Below are positions 8,773 through 19,533 of a DNA stretch of 33,441 nucleotides, in pieces. Below the pieces are notes generated by a model. It was not told the origin of the DNA. It saw only the letters and a program-made list of their open reading frames with translations, and did not search any database. The DNA lies in contig CANQBF010000010.1 in the NCBI GenBank assembly GCA_947588895.1, forward strand, positions 1-33,441. The letters are read 5' to 3'. Position numbers and translations under genes: made by a program. The first letter of the stretch is position 1; every line of letters begins with the position of its first letter. This stretch comes from an uncultured Bacilli bacterium (GTDB lineage Bacteria; Bacillota_I; Bacilli_A; RF39; UBA660).

Positions 8773-9519
8773 TTAGATAAAAAAATGATTTATTAGTATA
8801 ATTATTATTCCTAAAATTAGTCCTACATATATATATTTATTTTCTTTGTATGATATACTTTTAGGTAACATTTCCTCGATAGCTAAAGTTATCATGATAC
8901 CTGCTACTAATAAAAGAATAATACTTATCATTAAATTATTTATATAATTTTTTAAAAAGATAAAGGCAAGTAAAGCTCCTAAAGGCTCGGCAAGTCCTGA
9001 AATTAACGTAGGAATCAAGGCTTTCTTTTTCGATTTAGTTGCATAATAAATTGGAACAGCAATGGAAATACCCTCAGGAATATTATGAAACATAATAGCA
9101 ATACCTAATTTTAATCCTAGACTAACATCTTCAATACTTCCCATAAAAGTAGCAATTCCTTCCGGGAAATTATGAATAATTAATGCGACCATACTAAGAA
9201 TACCTAATTTATATAAGGAATTAGAATTATTATTCATTAATTTACTAATAATAAAGATAAGTAATACTCCAAGACCAAATGAAGATAATATGACAATATA
9301 AGAAAGTGGAGTAGGGATAGATAATAAAATATCAAAAAGTGATGTAGGTATTAAGTCAGTAATGCTTATACCTATCATAATTGCTATGGAAAAAGATAAA
9401 CAAAAAGTTATAAATTTATTAATATGACTATCTTTAATATGAAAGAATATTATTAAGCCACCAAGTAAAGTTGACATGCCAGCAACTAAGGAAACTAATA
9501 ATGCATTTAATATAGACAT
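8773..9519 (-). CDS. ZIP-family metal transporter (ZupT-like)
   Basis: Eight-helix hydrophobic profile with IIHNFPEGIATFMGS and FHNIPEGISIAVPIYYATKSKKKAL, GLAEPLGALLAF. Confidence 0.92.
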   Translation of the reverse strand: MSILNALLVSLVAGMSTLLGGLIIFFHIKDSHINKFITFCLSFSIAIMIGISITDLIPTSLFDILLSIPTPLSYIVILSSFGLGVLLIFIISKLMNNNSNSLYKLGILSMVALIIHNFPEGIATFMGSIEDVSLGLKLGIAIMFHNIPEGISIAVPIYYATKSKKKALIPTLISGLAEPLGALLAFIFLKNYINNLMISIILLLVAGIMITLAIEEMLPKSISYKENKYIYVGLILGIIIILINHFFI

Positions 9520-9739
9520 ATAATCACCATATTAAATAATATGATAGAGTAATCAAATCTATCTATATTTTAATATGGTTTGTTTTATTTCAGAAGTTTT
9601 GGTTTACATAATATACATTATGCAAAATGAAAACTTGGAAAGTTTTTACAATTTTATAAGCTATTTTTCTCTTTCTTTTTTTCTTTTCTTAGCCACTATC
9701 TCTTCTACATATTGATAAAAACAAGTACAAAACAAATAT

Positions 9740-10015
9740 ACCATAAATTAAAAATAATTTAAATATCTAAATTAAAATTTTAAAAAATAAAATATCCATA
9801 TTAATATATTAAATTAAGAATGATATTATATATCCTTTTATTAATATATAAATAAGGTTATATATAATATCCTATATTAATATTAAATATAAGGATTAAT
9901 AATACATTATTTATAATTATATAATGATATTAATTTAATTACATAATTTATATATTAATTAAGATATTTATTATATTTAGTAGTGTAGTTATATTTATAA
10001 ATATTATTTCAAAAG
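9740..10015. other. Extremely AT-rich non-coding spacer (about 90% A+T by hand count over 9781-10020)
   Basis: Direct reading; no supported ORF; runs of ATTAATATA/TATAATAT. Confidence 0.7.
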
Positions 10016-10041
10016 AAAAGAGTAGTTACTTCTACCCTTTT
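10013..10041 (-). terminator. Terminator of the minus-strand membrane protein gene
   Basis: AAAAGaGTAG-ttactt-CTACcCTTTT stem; on the minus strand it continues into TTTTCTTTTG. Confidence 0.6.
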
Positions 10042-10873
10042 ATGATAATTTACTTACTGGTTCAGAACTTACCCAATGATAAGTACCATTTTTATCTTTT
10101 TCAAAAACATGTTTATATTTAACACCATATTTTTCCATAAATTTATAGTCAATTTTTACATCTTCTTTGTAATTTTCTGTACATTTAGAATTTACTGTAT
10201 CAACAGCATAAGTTGAATAACATGTGTTATTATTTATTCTTGCAAAATAATCATAAATTGTTATTTTATTGCCTTTTTCGAGTGCTCTATTTATTATTCT
10301 ATAAATAGTTGAATCAGGTCCTATAGTATAAGTATAACTTTCTGAAAGTCCACAATAATAACTATCATCCTTTAAATAACAAATGTTAAAATTATCAATT
10401 TTAAATGATTCTAGATTATCTAATTTTTTACCAAAGATTTTATTATAAGCATCCTCTACTGCTTTTTTACTTATTTTTTGAACCACACATTCTTTATTTT
10501 CTTCATCTACTCTAAATGTCATATTATCAACAACACAAGTAGTTTCTTTTTTCTTTGGTTTATATGTTTCTGTTTCAGCATCAGTTATATTAGCTTTATA
10601 ATATGCTAAACATGCCATATCTTCCGCATTAGCTTTACTATAATCTATTTTTTTATCACTATATGTAAATAAGCCATTACAATTATTTAAATTATCTGTA
10701 CTTAAATAATCATGTAACTCTTTTATTTGCTCACTATTAGTATCAACATTCTTACCATTAATTAATACAACAGCAATAACTACTATTGAAACAATAATTA
10801 ATACTAATACAAGAAAAATTAATACCATATCTTTTTCTTTATTCTTTTCTTTTTTCTTATCTTCTTTTTTCAT
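10040..10873 (-). CDS. Membrane-anchored extracytoplasmic protein of unknown function, Cys-rich
   Basis: Highly charged N-terminus, one TM helix (MVLIFLVLVLIIVSIVVIAVVLI), then a roughly 240-aa domain with many Cys (NNCNGL, MACLAYY, TTCVVD, KECVVQ, NICYL, YYCGL, NTCYS, SKCTEN). Confidence 0.7.
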   Translation of the reverse strand: MKKEDKKKEKNKEKDMVLIFLVLVLIIVSIVVIAVVLINGKNVDTNSEQIKELHDYLSTDNLNNCNGLFTYSDKKIDYSKANAEDMACLAYYKANITDAETETYKPKKKETTCVVDNMTFRVDEENKECVVQKISKKAVEDAYNKIFGKKLDNLESFKIDNFNICYLKDDSYYCGLSESYTYTIGPDSTIYRIINRALEKGNKITIYDYFARINNNTCYSTYAVDTVNSKCTENYKEDVKIDYKFMEKYGVKYKHVFEKDKNGTYHWVSSEPVSKLS

Positions 10874-10890
10874 TCACTACTACCCTCTTT

Positions 10891-11661
10891 TTAAGCTTTT
10901 CTTGATTGAATTTCAGCAATCTTTTCAAATACTTCTGATGCATTATCACGATTAATTTCTGTATATCCTAATTCTTTTAAAGCTTGAATTCTAACGGTAT
11001 TTAATTGTTGCGTTCTACTTAACTTTTCTTCTTTTTTAGCTTCAATTTCCTCAACAAAATGCTTTCTATTTTCCATTACTTTACTTTTACTTGCACCACC
11101 ATTATTATATAAGTTTAATGCTGAATATAAAATGCTTTCAAATATAAATTGTTTATCTTCATTAAAAGCAAATTCTTCAGAATTAATAAAGCCATTTGTC
11201 TTAGCCATATAACCTAAGAAATATTTAATTTCTGGTACATTATCCATTGATTGTAAAGAATAATATAAATATCTAACTGCTGATGCACCACCATTACTAT
11301 TATCTTCTAATTTTTCTTTTAAGATAAAAGCAATATCATTTAAAAGAATTCTACTTTCTTTATCAAGACCTTTTAAATCTAAAAAATTATCAATATCAGC
11401 ACCACTTCTAACACCAATATTTAATCTTTTTTCAACATTCATTAAATATTCAGTATCAACTTTAATACTTTCTAGCTCTTCTCTACTTCCATCTTTTAAA
11501 TCTAATAATTGTAATAATAAGATTTTCTTTTCTTTTGGCCATTTATCTAAGCTATCTAATACTAGATAATTATAGACCATTTGTCTAGAAACTCCTAAAT
11601 ATTTAGAAAGTTTTACCTTTGAAACCCCTAATTCTTGTAGTAAATCGTTTAACTTATCCAT
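10891..11661 (-). CDS. DNA-binding protein with N-terminal XRE-like HTH
   Basis: LLQELGVSKVKLSKYLGVSRQMVYNYL fits a helix-turn-helix; the remainder is helical and unassigned. Confidence 0.65.
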   Translation of the reverse strand: MDKLNDLLQELGVSKVKLSKYLGVSRQMVYNYLVLDSLDKWPKEKKILLLQLLDLKDGSREELESIKVDTEYLMNVEKRLNIGVRSGADIDNFLDLKGLDKESRILLNDIAFILKEKLEDNSNGGASAVRYLYYSLQSMDNVPEIKYFLGYMAKTNGFINSEEFAFNEDKQFIFESILYSALNLYNNGGASKSKVMENRKHFVEEIEAKKEEKLSRTQQLNTVRIQALKELGYTEINRDNASEVFEKIAEIQSRKA

Positions 11662-11693
11662 GACAACCTCAACCTTCTATCGTTTACAATATT

Positions 11694-11723
11694 ATTATAA
11701 AAAACTTAACACTTATTTGTCAA
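11694..11723 (-). promoter_or_regulatory. Consensus sigma-A promoter (TTGACA - 18 nt - TATAAT) for the XRE/membrane-protein operon
   Basis: Minus strand TTGACAAATAAGTGTTAAGTTTTTTATAAT, 33 nt or more upstream of the ATG at 11661. Confidence 0.75.
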
Positions 11724-11733
11724 CCAAAAATTA

Positions 11734-11767
11734 AAAAAACTTGCATTTTTCAAAAATATTGGTTATA
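11734..11767 (-). terminator. Rho-independent terminator of the YetF-like gene
   Basis: Minus strand AACTTGC...GCAAGTTTTTTT. Confidence 0.7.
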
Positions 11768-11772
11768 GCAAG

Positions 11773-12420
11773 TTATTTTAAATCACTTCTTTTAATAATA
11801 AATAATTTATTTTTCTTATAAAAACAATAGAATACATCTTCAACTTTTAGATTTTTACTATTTAAAATATATTCTAACCAACTCTTATTCTTCTTAATAT
11901 GGTCTAGTGCTTTATATTGAATCGTACCATCTAATATTAAAGGCATTGGATAAGCACTTCTAGTTTTTAAAAAATTATATTTAAAGATTGATAATTTACC
12001 ATTAGGTTCTAAAAAAGCATACTCGACATCATCTATATTTTTAATTTCATTTTGTCTTAAACTTAATAATAAATTATCCATACTATATCTTTGTTTTACC
12101 ATTTCATTATAATTAATTTTACCATTACATATTATTAGTGATGGTTTACCATCAAAGAATGTTCTTATTTTTCTTGATTTAATTGAAATGAAAGCAAGCA
12201 ATATTTCTAAAAAAACTAATAATGCAATAGGCATGATAGTTAAGAATATACTATCTTTTATATTTTCAATAGATATTGCAATTAATTCAGCAATTAAAAT
12301 AGATACCATTAAATCAATAATACCTAATTGTCCTACTTCTCTTTTGCCCATTAACCGGTAACATAATATAACATAAAAATAAAAGAAAGCTGTTCTAAAT
12401 AAAACTTGAAACATTTCCAT
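11773..12420 (-). CDS. DUF421/YetF-family membrane protein (track start 12453; ATG at 12420 has the better RBS)
   Basis: MEMFQVLFRTAFFYFYVILCYRLMGKREVGQLGIIDLMVSILIAELIAISIE... followed by a soluble domain with FFDGKPSLIICNGKINYNEM and EPNGKLSIF. Confidence 0.85.
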   Translation of the reverse strand: MEMFQVLFRTAFFYFYVILCYRLMGKREVGQLGIIDLMVSILIAELIAISIENIKDSIFLTIMPIALLVFLEILLAFISIKSRKIRTFFDGKPSLIICNGKINYNEMVKQRYSMDNLLLSLRQNEIKNIDDVEYAFLEPNGKLSIFKYNFLKTRSAYPMPLILDGTIQYKALDHIKKNKSWLEYILNSKNLKVEDVFYCFYKKNKLFIIKRSDLK

Positions 12421-12500
12421 ATAATCACCTAAATATATTATGGTTTTATTCATAAAATTTTAAACATTCAATTATAATTTATTAGGTGATTATATGGAAA
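12414..12500. repeat. 19-bp perfect inverted repeat with 49-bp spacer between divergent genes
   Basis: TTTCCATATAATCACCTAA (12414-12432) and TTAGGTGATTATATGGAAA (12482-12500). Each arm contains the RBS and start codon of its gene. Confidence 0.9.
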
Positions 12501-12852
12501 GATTAATATGTTATGGAAAATATATAAGTATATTTTTAATATTTGAATTAATGATTACTTTTATTGTAAGTTTACTTAATTTAATTGGTTTAAATAGTGG
12601 TATTACTTCAATTATTTTATTTATATCTAATATATTATTATTTTTTATTTTAACATTTTCTAATGCATACAAAAGACATAAAAAAGGACTATTAGAAGGC
12701 CTTATTTTAGGTGGTATATTTATTATATTAATGCTTTTATTAAAAGTAATATTCTTTAAATCAAGTTTAGGTATATCTACTATTATATACTATATTATTT
12801 TAATAATTGTAAGTATGCTTGGAGGTACTATGGGAGTTAATAAAAAAGGTAA

Positions 12853-12877
<25 letters not shown>
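12494..12877 (+). CDS. TIGR04086/YrzE-like small membrane protein
   Basis: Four hydrophobic helices, SNAYKRHKKGLLEGLILGG motif, near tgt/queA/ruvAB-type genes. Confidence 0.65.
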
Positions 12878-14302
<1,425 letters not shown>

Positions 14303-14368
14303 TTATAACATTTTATAAGATATAAAAAAAGCAAAAAACGTAATATTTTTCGCCTTGTAAACATCTAT

Positions 14369-15145
14369 CTATTTTGTTAATTTACGACTATTATCATCTT
14401 TTTTATTATATTTTAAGACATACTCTTGTTCAAATTGTTCTAAATCTTCTTTAGTAATATGATTTAATTCATGATAAATACGATAATTAATAAGTGTATC
14501 GACAAATTCTATAATTTTATTTCTTAAATCAAAAGCATTTATTTTCTTTTCAAGTGTAAAATCATCATTTTTATTTAAGTATAATTTCATCTTATCAGCA
14601 CTTTCAGCTGATAAATACGACTCTTGAACAAATAAGTTATAAATTTTTACTTGCTTATAATTACCATAATTATATGTACGATATTCAAAACATGTTAATT
14701 CATTTAATTCTTTGAAAGAATAAATTACATCTTCATTAATATCATCATATGCAATAGCGTTATAAAAAAATAATTCATTAGAATAAAATCTATTATAATT
14801 GTTATAATCTTCTTCTTTATATTTTACCTTCATTTGCTTAAAATAAAATGTTCTATTTCTAGTATCAATGTCAGTAAGAAATTTAGCTATAATTTCTCCT
14901 AAATCTTTAACACTAAAAGTTGAACAAATTTCAAGTTCTGCTCCCTTTTTACTTGCACTATCAAGTATTTTATAAGCTTCATCTTCAAGTTGTTTATCAT
15001 CATTTTTATATAATTTTTCTAAGTTAGCTTTATTTATTTGATATTCATTGTATAATTTTTCTCTACTTTCATTTTTATTATCCATTTCTTTAGCAAGATT
15101 GTTAATAGTTTGTATTATATCAATATCATAAAAATCATTTGACAT
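14369..15145 (-). CDS. Conserved-context protein of unknown function, 258 aa, between queA and tgt
   Basis: Intact ORF, charged, no recognised motif. Confidence 0.6.
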   Translation of the reverse strand: MSNDFYDIDIIQTINNLAKEMDNKNESREKLYNEYQINKANLEKLYKNDDKQLEDEAYKILDSASKKGAELEICSTFSVKDLGEIIAKFLTDIDTRNRTFYFKQMKVKYKEEDYNNYNRFYSNELFFYNAIAYDDINEDVIYSFKELNELTCFEYRTYNYGNYKQVKIYNLFVQESYLSAESADKMKLYLNKNDDFTLEKKINAFDLRNKIIEFVDTLINYRIYHELNHITKEDLEQFEQEYVLKYNKKDDNSRKLTK

Positions 15146-15183
15146 ATATATTTTCCTTCTTTCTTTTGTTTACTATTATAGCA

Positions 15184-16206
15184 CTATTTTATAAACATTG
15201 CATCGCCAAAAGAGAAAAAGCGATAATTATTTTGTTTAGCTATTTCATAAGCATTTAAAATATATTCTCTTTTAGATAAAGCACTAACCAACATTAATAA
15301 AGTGCTCTTTGGTAAATGAAAATTAGTAATTAAACCATCAATAGCTAAAAATTCATATCCAGGATAAATAAAGATATCAGTATTACCAGTACATTCTCTA
15401 AATTCATGATATTTACTCATAACTGTTTCTAATACTCTCGTACTAGTTGTTCCTACGGCATATATTTTTCTATTTTCTTTTTTAGCTAAATTAAGTATAT
15501 TTGCTACTTCCTTTTTCATTTCATAATATTCAGAATGCATATGATGTTCTTTAATATTTTTTACTTCAACTGGTCTAAATGTACCTAATCCTACATGTAA
15601 AGTAACATAACAAATAATTACACCCATATCTTCAAGTTCTTTTAATAACTCTTTCGTAAAATGTAATCCGGCTGTTGGAGCAGCTGCACTACCTAAATAT
15701 TTAGCATAAACAGTTTGATAACGGTCTTGTTCTTTTAATGATTCATGAATATAAGGTGGAAGAGGCATTAACCCAATTCTCTCTATTATTTCTAAGAATA
15801 TACCAACATATTTAAATTTAACACGAATAATACCATCATCTAATTTTTCTATTACTTCACAAGTAAGTTCATCACTAAACTTAATAGTTGTCCCAATATG
15901 TAATCTCTTACCAGGACGAGCTAAACATTCCCAAATATCTCCTTCAATATTTTTTAAAAGTAATACTTCAATTTTAGCATTAGTATCTATTTTTTCACCC
16001 ATTAATCTTGCTGGTAATACTTTAGTATCATTTAATACTAAAACATCTCCTTTATGTAGATAATCTTTTATATTATAAAATCTTTTATGTTCAATATTAC
16101 CAGTATTCTTATCTAATATCATAAGTTTAGATTCACTACGATTTTTAATTGGACTTTGAGCAATAAATTTTTCATCTAATTCATAATCATAATCATTAAT
16201 ATTCAT
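15184..16206 (-). CDS. queA: S-adenosylmethionine:tRNA ribosyltransferase-isomerase
   Basis: DYELDEKFIAQSPIKNRSESKLMIL, RPGKRLHIGT, LPPYIHE, SAAAPTAGLHFT, LHVGLGTFRPV, THFHLPKSTLLMLVSA-like NFHLPKSTLLMLVSAL. Confidence 0.97.
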   Translation of the reverse strand: MNINDYDYELDEKFIAQSPIKNRSESKLMILDKNTGNIEHKRFYNIKDYLHKGDVLVLNDTKVLPARLMGEKIDTNAKIEVLLLKNIEGDIWECLARPGKRLHIGTTIKFSDELTCEVIEKLDDGIIRVKFKYVGIFLEIIERIGLMPLPPYIHESLKEQDRYQTVYAKYLGSAAAPTAGLHFTKELLKELEDMGVIICYVTLHVGLGTFRPVEVKNIKEHHMHSEYYEMKKEVANILNLAKKENRKIYAVGTTSTRVLETVMSKYHEFRECTGNTDIFIYPGYEFLAIDGLITNFHLPKSTLLMLVSALSKREYILNAYEIAKQNNYRFFSFGDAMFIK

Positions 16207-16227
16207 AATTAATCACCAAAATTAATT

Positions 16228-16256
16228 ATAAAGAAAAATGGACTAAATGTCCACTT
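16228..16256 (-). terminator. Rho-independent terminator after the P-loop kinase-like gene
   Basis: Minus strand TGGACATTTAGTCCATTTTTC. Confidence 0.75.
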
Positions 16257-16743
16257 AATTTAATTGTTTTATAAATTCTTGAGCTTTAGTTTCTAATTCT
16301 TCTAACGTAGTATTATGAATAATATAATCATAACTATAATCATCTACATTAGCATCAGATGTATTGGAAGTAATATTATTTAGACCATCTCTTTTAATTA
16401 ATAATGTTTTAGCATTAAATGCTCTTTTAGCTTTTTCAATTTCTTCAGGTTCTCTTATATGGATAAACATAATATTATTATTGGATTTTAAAAATTCTTC
16501 AACTTTAGTTTTAACATCATTAAATGCCATATCATTATATTCGGTAGTTAAACGTTTTAAATCACTTAAAAATTTTCTATCTTTATCATTCTTAGTACCA
16601 TTCCATCCAACTAATTTAGCAATTTCTTTAACTTTATCTATTGATGAATAATTATAAACTTTAGTATATTTACTAACAAATTCACAAAATGTATCTTTTC
16701 CTGAACCACCTGTACCATTAATTATAACTATTTGTTTATTCAT
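16255..16743 (-). CDS. P-loop (nucleotide) kinase-like protein
   Basis: Walker A GTGGSGKDTF; IMFIHIREPEEIEKAKR; TLLIKRDGL; architecture like (d)NMP or dephospho-CoA-type kinases; substrate not assignable by eye. Confidence 0.7.
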   Translation of the reverse strand: MNKQIVIINGTGGSGKDTFCEFVSKYTKVYNYSSIDKVKEIAKLVGWNGTKNDKDRKFLSDLKRLTTEYNDMAFNDVKTKVEEFLKSNNNIMFIHIREPEEIEKAKRAFNAKTLLIKRDGLNNITSNTSDANVDDYSYDYIIHNTTLEELETKAQEFIKQLN

Positions 16744-16745
16744 TA

Positions 16746-17432
16746 TTATTCTCCAATAATTGTTCCTAATTTATTATTTAAAACATCTTCAATTTTATCA
16801 TAATCTTTAAAATTCATAACTAATATCTTTATATTTTCTTTTTGACATTCTTCTATAGCATACATATCCATTACTTCTAATTTATTTTTAATAACATCAT
16901 TATAAGTTAAATGAGTAAACATATGAGCATCTTTATTTATTTTAGGGTCACTATCATAAACGCCATCAACATTAGTTATTTTAATAATTAAATTAGCATT
17001 TATCTTTTTCGTAGCTAATATAACACCACTGTCAGTTGAATATCCACTCATTCCGACACCACCACCAAAGATAATAACGTTATTTTCAAATAATGCTTGT
17101 AATTCATTATCTGAATATTCTTGAATTAATTTTGGAAAGCTAAAAGGTGTAGATACTAAACATTGAATATTATTTTTAATTAAATAATCTTCTATATATA
17201 TTGCATTCATTACTGTTCCAAGCATACCTATTGTATCTCTTCTTACAGCATCCATATCTTGATGTTCTCTTCCTCTAAAGAAGTTTCCTCCTCCAACTAC
17301 TATAGCAACTTTTTTATTTAAAGATCGTAATTTTTGAACTATTTTTAATACAATATTTAATTTATTTTCAGATACATTATTTGTTTCATCTTTTAATGCT
17401 TCACCACTTATTTTTATAATTACTCTATCCAT
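16746..17432 (-). CDS. pyrH: UMP kinase
   Basis: IKISGEALKDE, VVGGGNFFRGREHQDMDAVRRDTIGMLGTVMNAI, TNVDGVYDSDPK. Confidence 0.94.
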   Translation of the reverse strand: MDRVIIKISGEALKDETNNVSENKLNIVLKIVQKLRSLNKKVAIVVGGGNFFRGREHQDMDAVRRDTIGMLGTVMNAIYIEDYLIKNNIQCLVSTPFSFPKLIQEYSDNELQALFENNVIIFGGGVGMSGYSTDSGVILATKKINANLIIKITNVDGVYDSDPKINKDAHMFTHLTYNDVIKNKLEVMDMYAIEECQKENIKILVMNFKDYDKIEDVLNNKLGTIIGE

Positions 17433-17449
17433 ATTTAACCTCCATTTAA

Positions 17450-18300
17450 TTATACTGCTACGGGCATATTAATTTTACCATGATGATTATATCTAACTAA
17501 TTTTATATCTTTAAGTTCTTTCGAATTATCAAACTTATAAAAATCATTTATTTCTTTATTTAACCAAAGTTCAGGTGCAGGATAATCTCCTAATTCATAA
17601 TACCTTTTTATTTGTTCTTTAATACCTTCTATTTGATTAATATAAATATGTAAATCTTTAGCATTATAATATAGTTTACCAGGTTGTAATCCTGAGACTT
17701 GTGCAAATAAATGAGTTAAAACAGCATATTGAGTTACATTAAAAGGCATTCCTAATGGAACATCATTACTTCTACAAGTTACAATAGCATTTAATTTACC
17801 ATTAGTTACATCCCACATCGTATTCCAAACACATGATGGTAATACTGCTGTATTAAGATAATCATCTTGCCATAAACTCATAACCATTCTTCTATCATTG
17901 GGATTATTTTTTAATTTATCTAATATTTTATCTGTTAAATTAAATTTATTAACTATATAACCATATGCTGTACCAATGGTATGAGCATATTCTTTTGGAA
18001 AAATTCGATTTTGATAATGACCTTCTTCATCTATTTCCCATTCATTCCATATTTTAACTCCTCGTTCTTGTAACCATCTTACATCATTAGATTTGCTTGA
18101 TAAAACCATAATAATTCTAATACTGCTGATTTAAAAGCAACAAACTTAGCTGTTAATATAGGAAATTCTTTTTCTAAATCAAACTCTAAAGATTTAAAAG
18201 GAATTTTAATTGTATCTATACCAGTTCTATTTTCTACTCTAAATCCATCATTTAATATTTCTTCACATAAATTTATATATTGTTTATCCCACTTTGACAT
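17450..18300 (-). pseudogene. thyA: Thymidylate synthase, split by a -1 nt frameshift near 18092-18098
   Basis: ORF 18079-18300 ends ...ELLWFYQANLMM*; ORF 17450-18109 supplies SKSNDVRWLQERGVKIWNEWE...LPSCVWNTMWDV...RSNDVPLGMPFNVTQYA. Adding one A to GCAAATCT gives WFYQAKSNDVRW. Confidence 0.9.
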
Positions 18301-18309
18301 GTTACCTCC

Positions 18310-19533
18310 TTAATAATTTAATGGATATTTACTTGTTAAATTCAATACTTCAGTTTTTATTTCTTCTAATTTATTTTCATTATCTTTATTAATAATTGCT
18401 TGATCAATTAAATCAGCAACTTTAATAAATTCTTCTTCTTTAAATCCTCTTGTTGTCATTGCTGGTGATCCAATTCTTATTCCACTTGCTACCATAGCTT
18501 TTTCAGTTTCATTAGGAATAGTATTTTTATTAACTGTTATATGAACTTTATCAAGTAAAGTTTCCACTTCTTTACCAGTTATATTTCGACTTGTTTTGAC
18601 ATCAAGCAATATTAAATGATTATCAGTACCATTACTTATAACATGATAACCAAGTTTAATAAATTCATCACTCATAGCTTTAATATTTTTTAAAACTTGT
18701 TTTTGATATTCAATAAATTCAGGTTGTAAAGCTTCATAAAAGCATTCTGCTTTAGCGGCAATAACATGCATTAAAGGCCCACCTTGAATACCAGGAAAAA
18801 CAATTTTATCTATTTTTTTAGCAATTTCTTCATTATTAGTTAAAATAAGTCCTCCTCTTGGACCCCTTAAAGTTTTATGAGTTGTTGTTGTTACTACATC
18901 AGCATAAGGAATTGGTGATGGATGAAGATCAGTTGCAACTAAACCTGCTATATGAGCCATATCTACAAACATATAAGCACCTACTTCATCACAAATTTCT
19001 CTTATCTTTTTAAAATCAATAATTCTTGAATAAGCACTAGCACCAGCAATAATCATTTTAGGTTTTTCTTTTATTGCTAATTCTCTTAATTTATCATAAT
19101 CAATCATTTCTGTTTTAGAATCAACATCATAACTAACTACATTATATTCAATACCACTAAAATTTAACTTATAACCATGAGTTAAATGTCCACCATGATT
19201 TAAATTCATTCCCATCACTTTATCTTGTGGGTTTAGTAATGCTTTATAAACTGCCATATTAGCACTAGAACCACTATGAGGTTGAACATTGGCATAATTA
19301 CAATGAAATAATTCTTTAGCATATTCTATTGCTTTATTTTCAAATATATCAATGTATTCACACCCCCCATAATATCTTTTTCCTGGATATCCTTCAGCAT
19401 ATTTATTAGTTAAGATACTTCCTTGTAGTTCTAGTACATATTTAGAAGCATAATTTTCTGATGCAATTAATTCAATATTTTCCTCTTGTCTTTTTCTTTC
19501 TAACTTTAAAGCTTCTTGTAAACTTTTATCCAT
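18310..19533 (-). CDS. glyA: Serine hydroxymethyltransferase
   Basis: [89 protein letters not shown]. Confidence 0.98.
   Translation of the reverse strand: MDKSLQEALKLERKRQEENIELIASENYASKYVLELQGSILTNKYAEGYPGKRYYGGCEYIDIFENKAIEYAKELFHCNYANVQPHSGSSANMAVYKALLNPQDKVMGMNLNHGGHLTHGYKLNFSGIEYNVVSYDVDSKTEMIDYDKLRELAIKEKPKMIIAGASAYSRIIDFKKIREICDEVGAYMFVDMAHIAGLVATDLHPSPIPYADVVTTTTHKTLRGPRGGLILTNNEEIAKKIDKIVFPGIQGGPLMHVIAAKAECFYEALQPEFIEYQKQVLKNIKAMSDEFIKLGYHVISNGTDNHLILLDVKTSRNITGKEVETLLDKVHITVNKNTIPNETEKAMVASGIRIGSPAMTTRGFKEEEFIKVADLIDQAIINKDNENKLEEIKTEVLNLTSKYPLNY

Noticed and set aside
9626-9643. AAAACTT-gga-AAGTTTT hairpin in the ZIP upstream region as a riboswitch
   Set aside because: Only a 7-bp AT stem with a 3-nt loop; no known aptamer features, and such hairpins are expected in this AT-rich sequence.
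16364-16651. 95-aa + ORF antisense to the P-loop kinase
   Set aside because: Low-complexity antisense shadow of a supported CDS.
18079-18109. Programmed -1 ribosomal frameshift in thyA
   Set aside because: The overlap lacks a slippery heptamer and no strong downstream structure was evident; a one-base deletion in an A-run is simpler.
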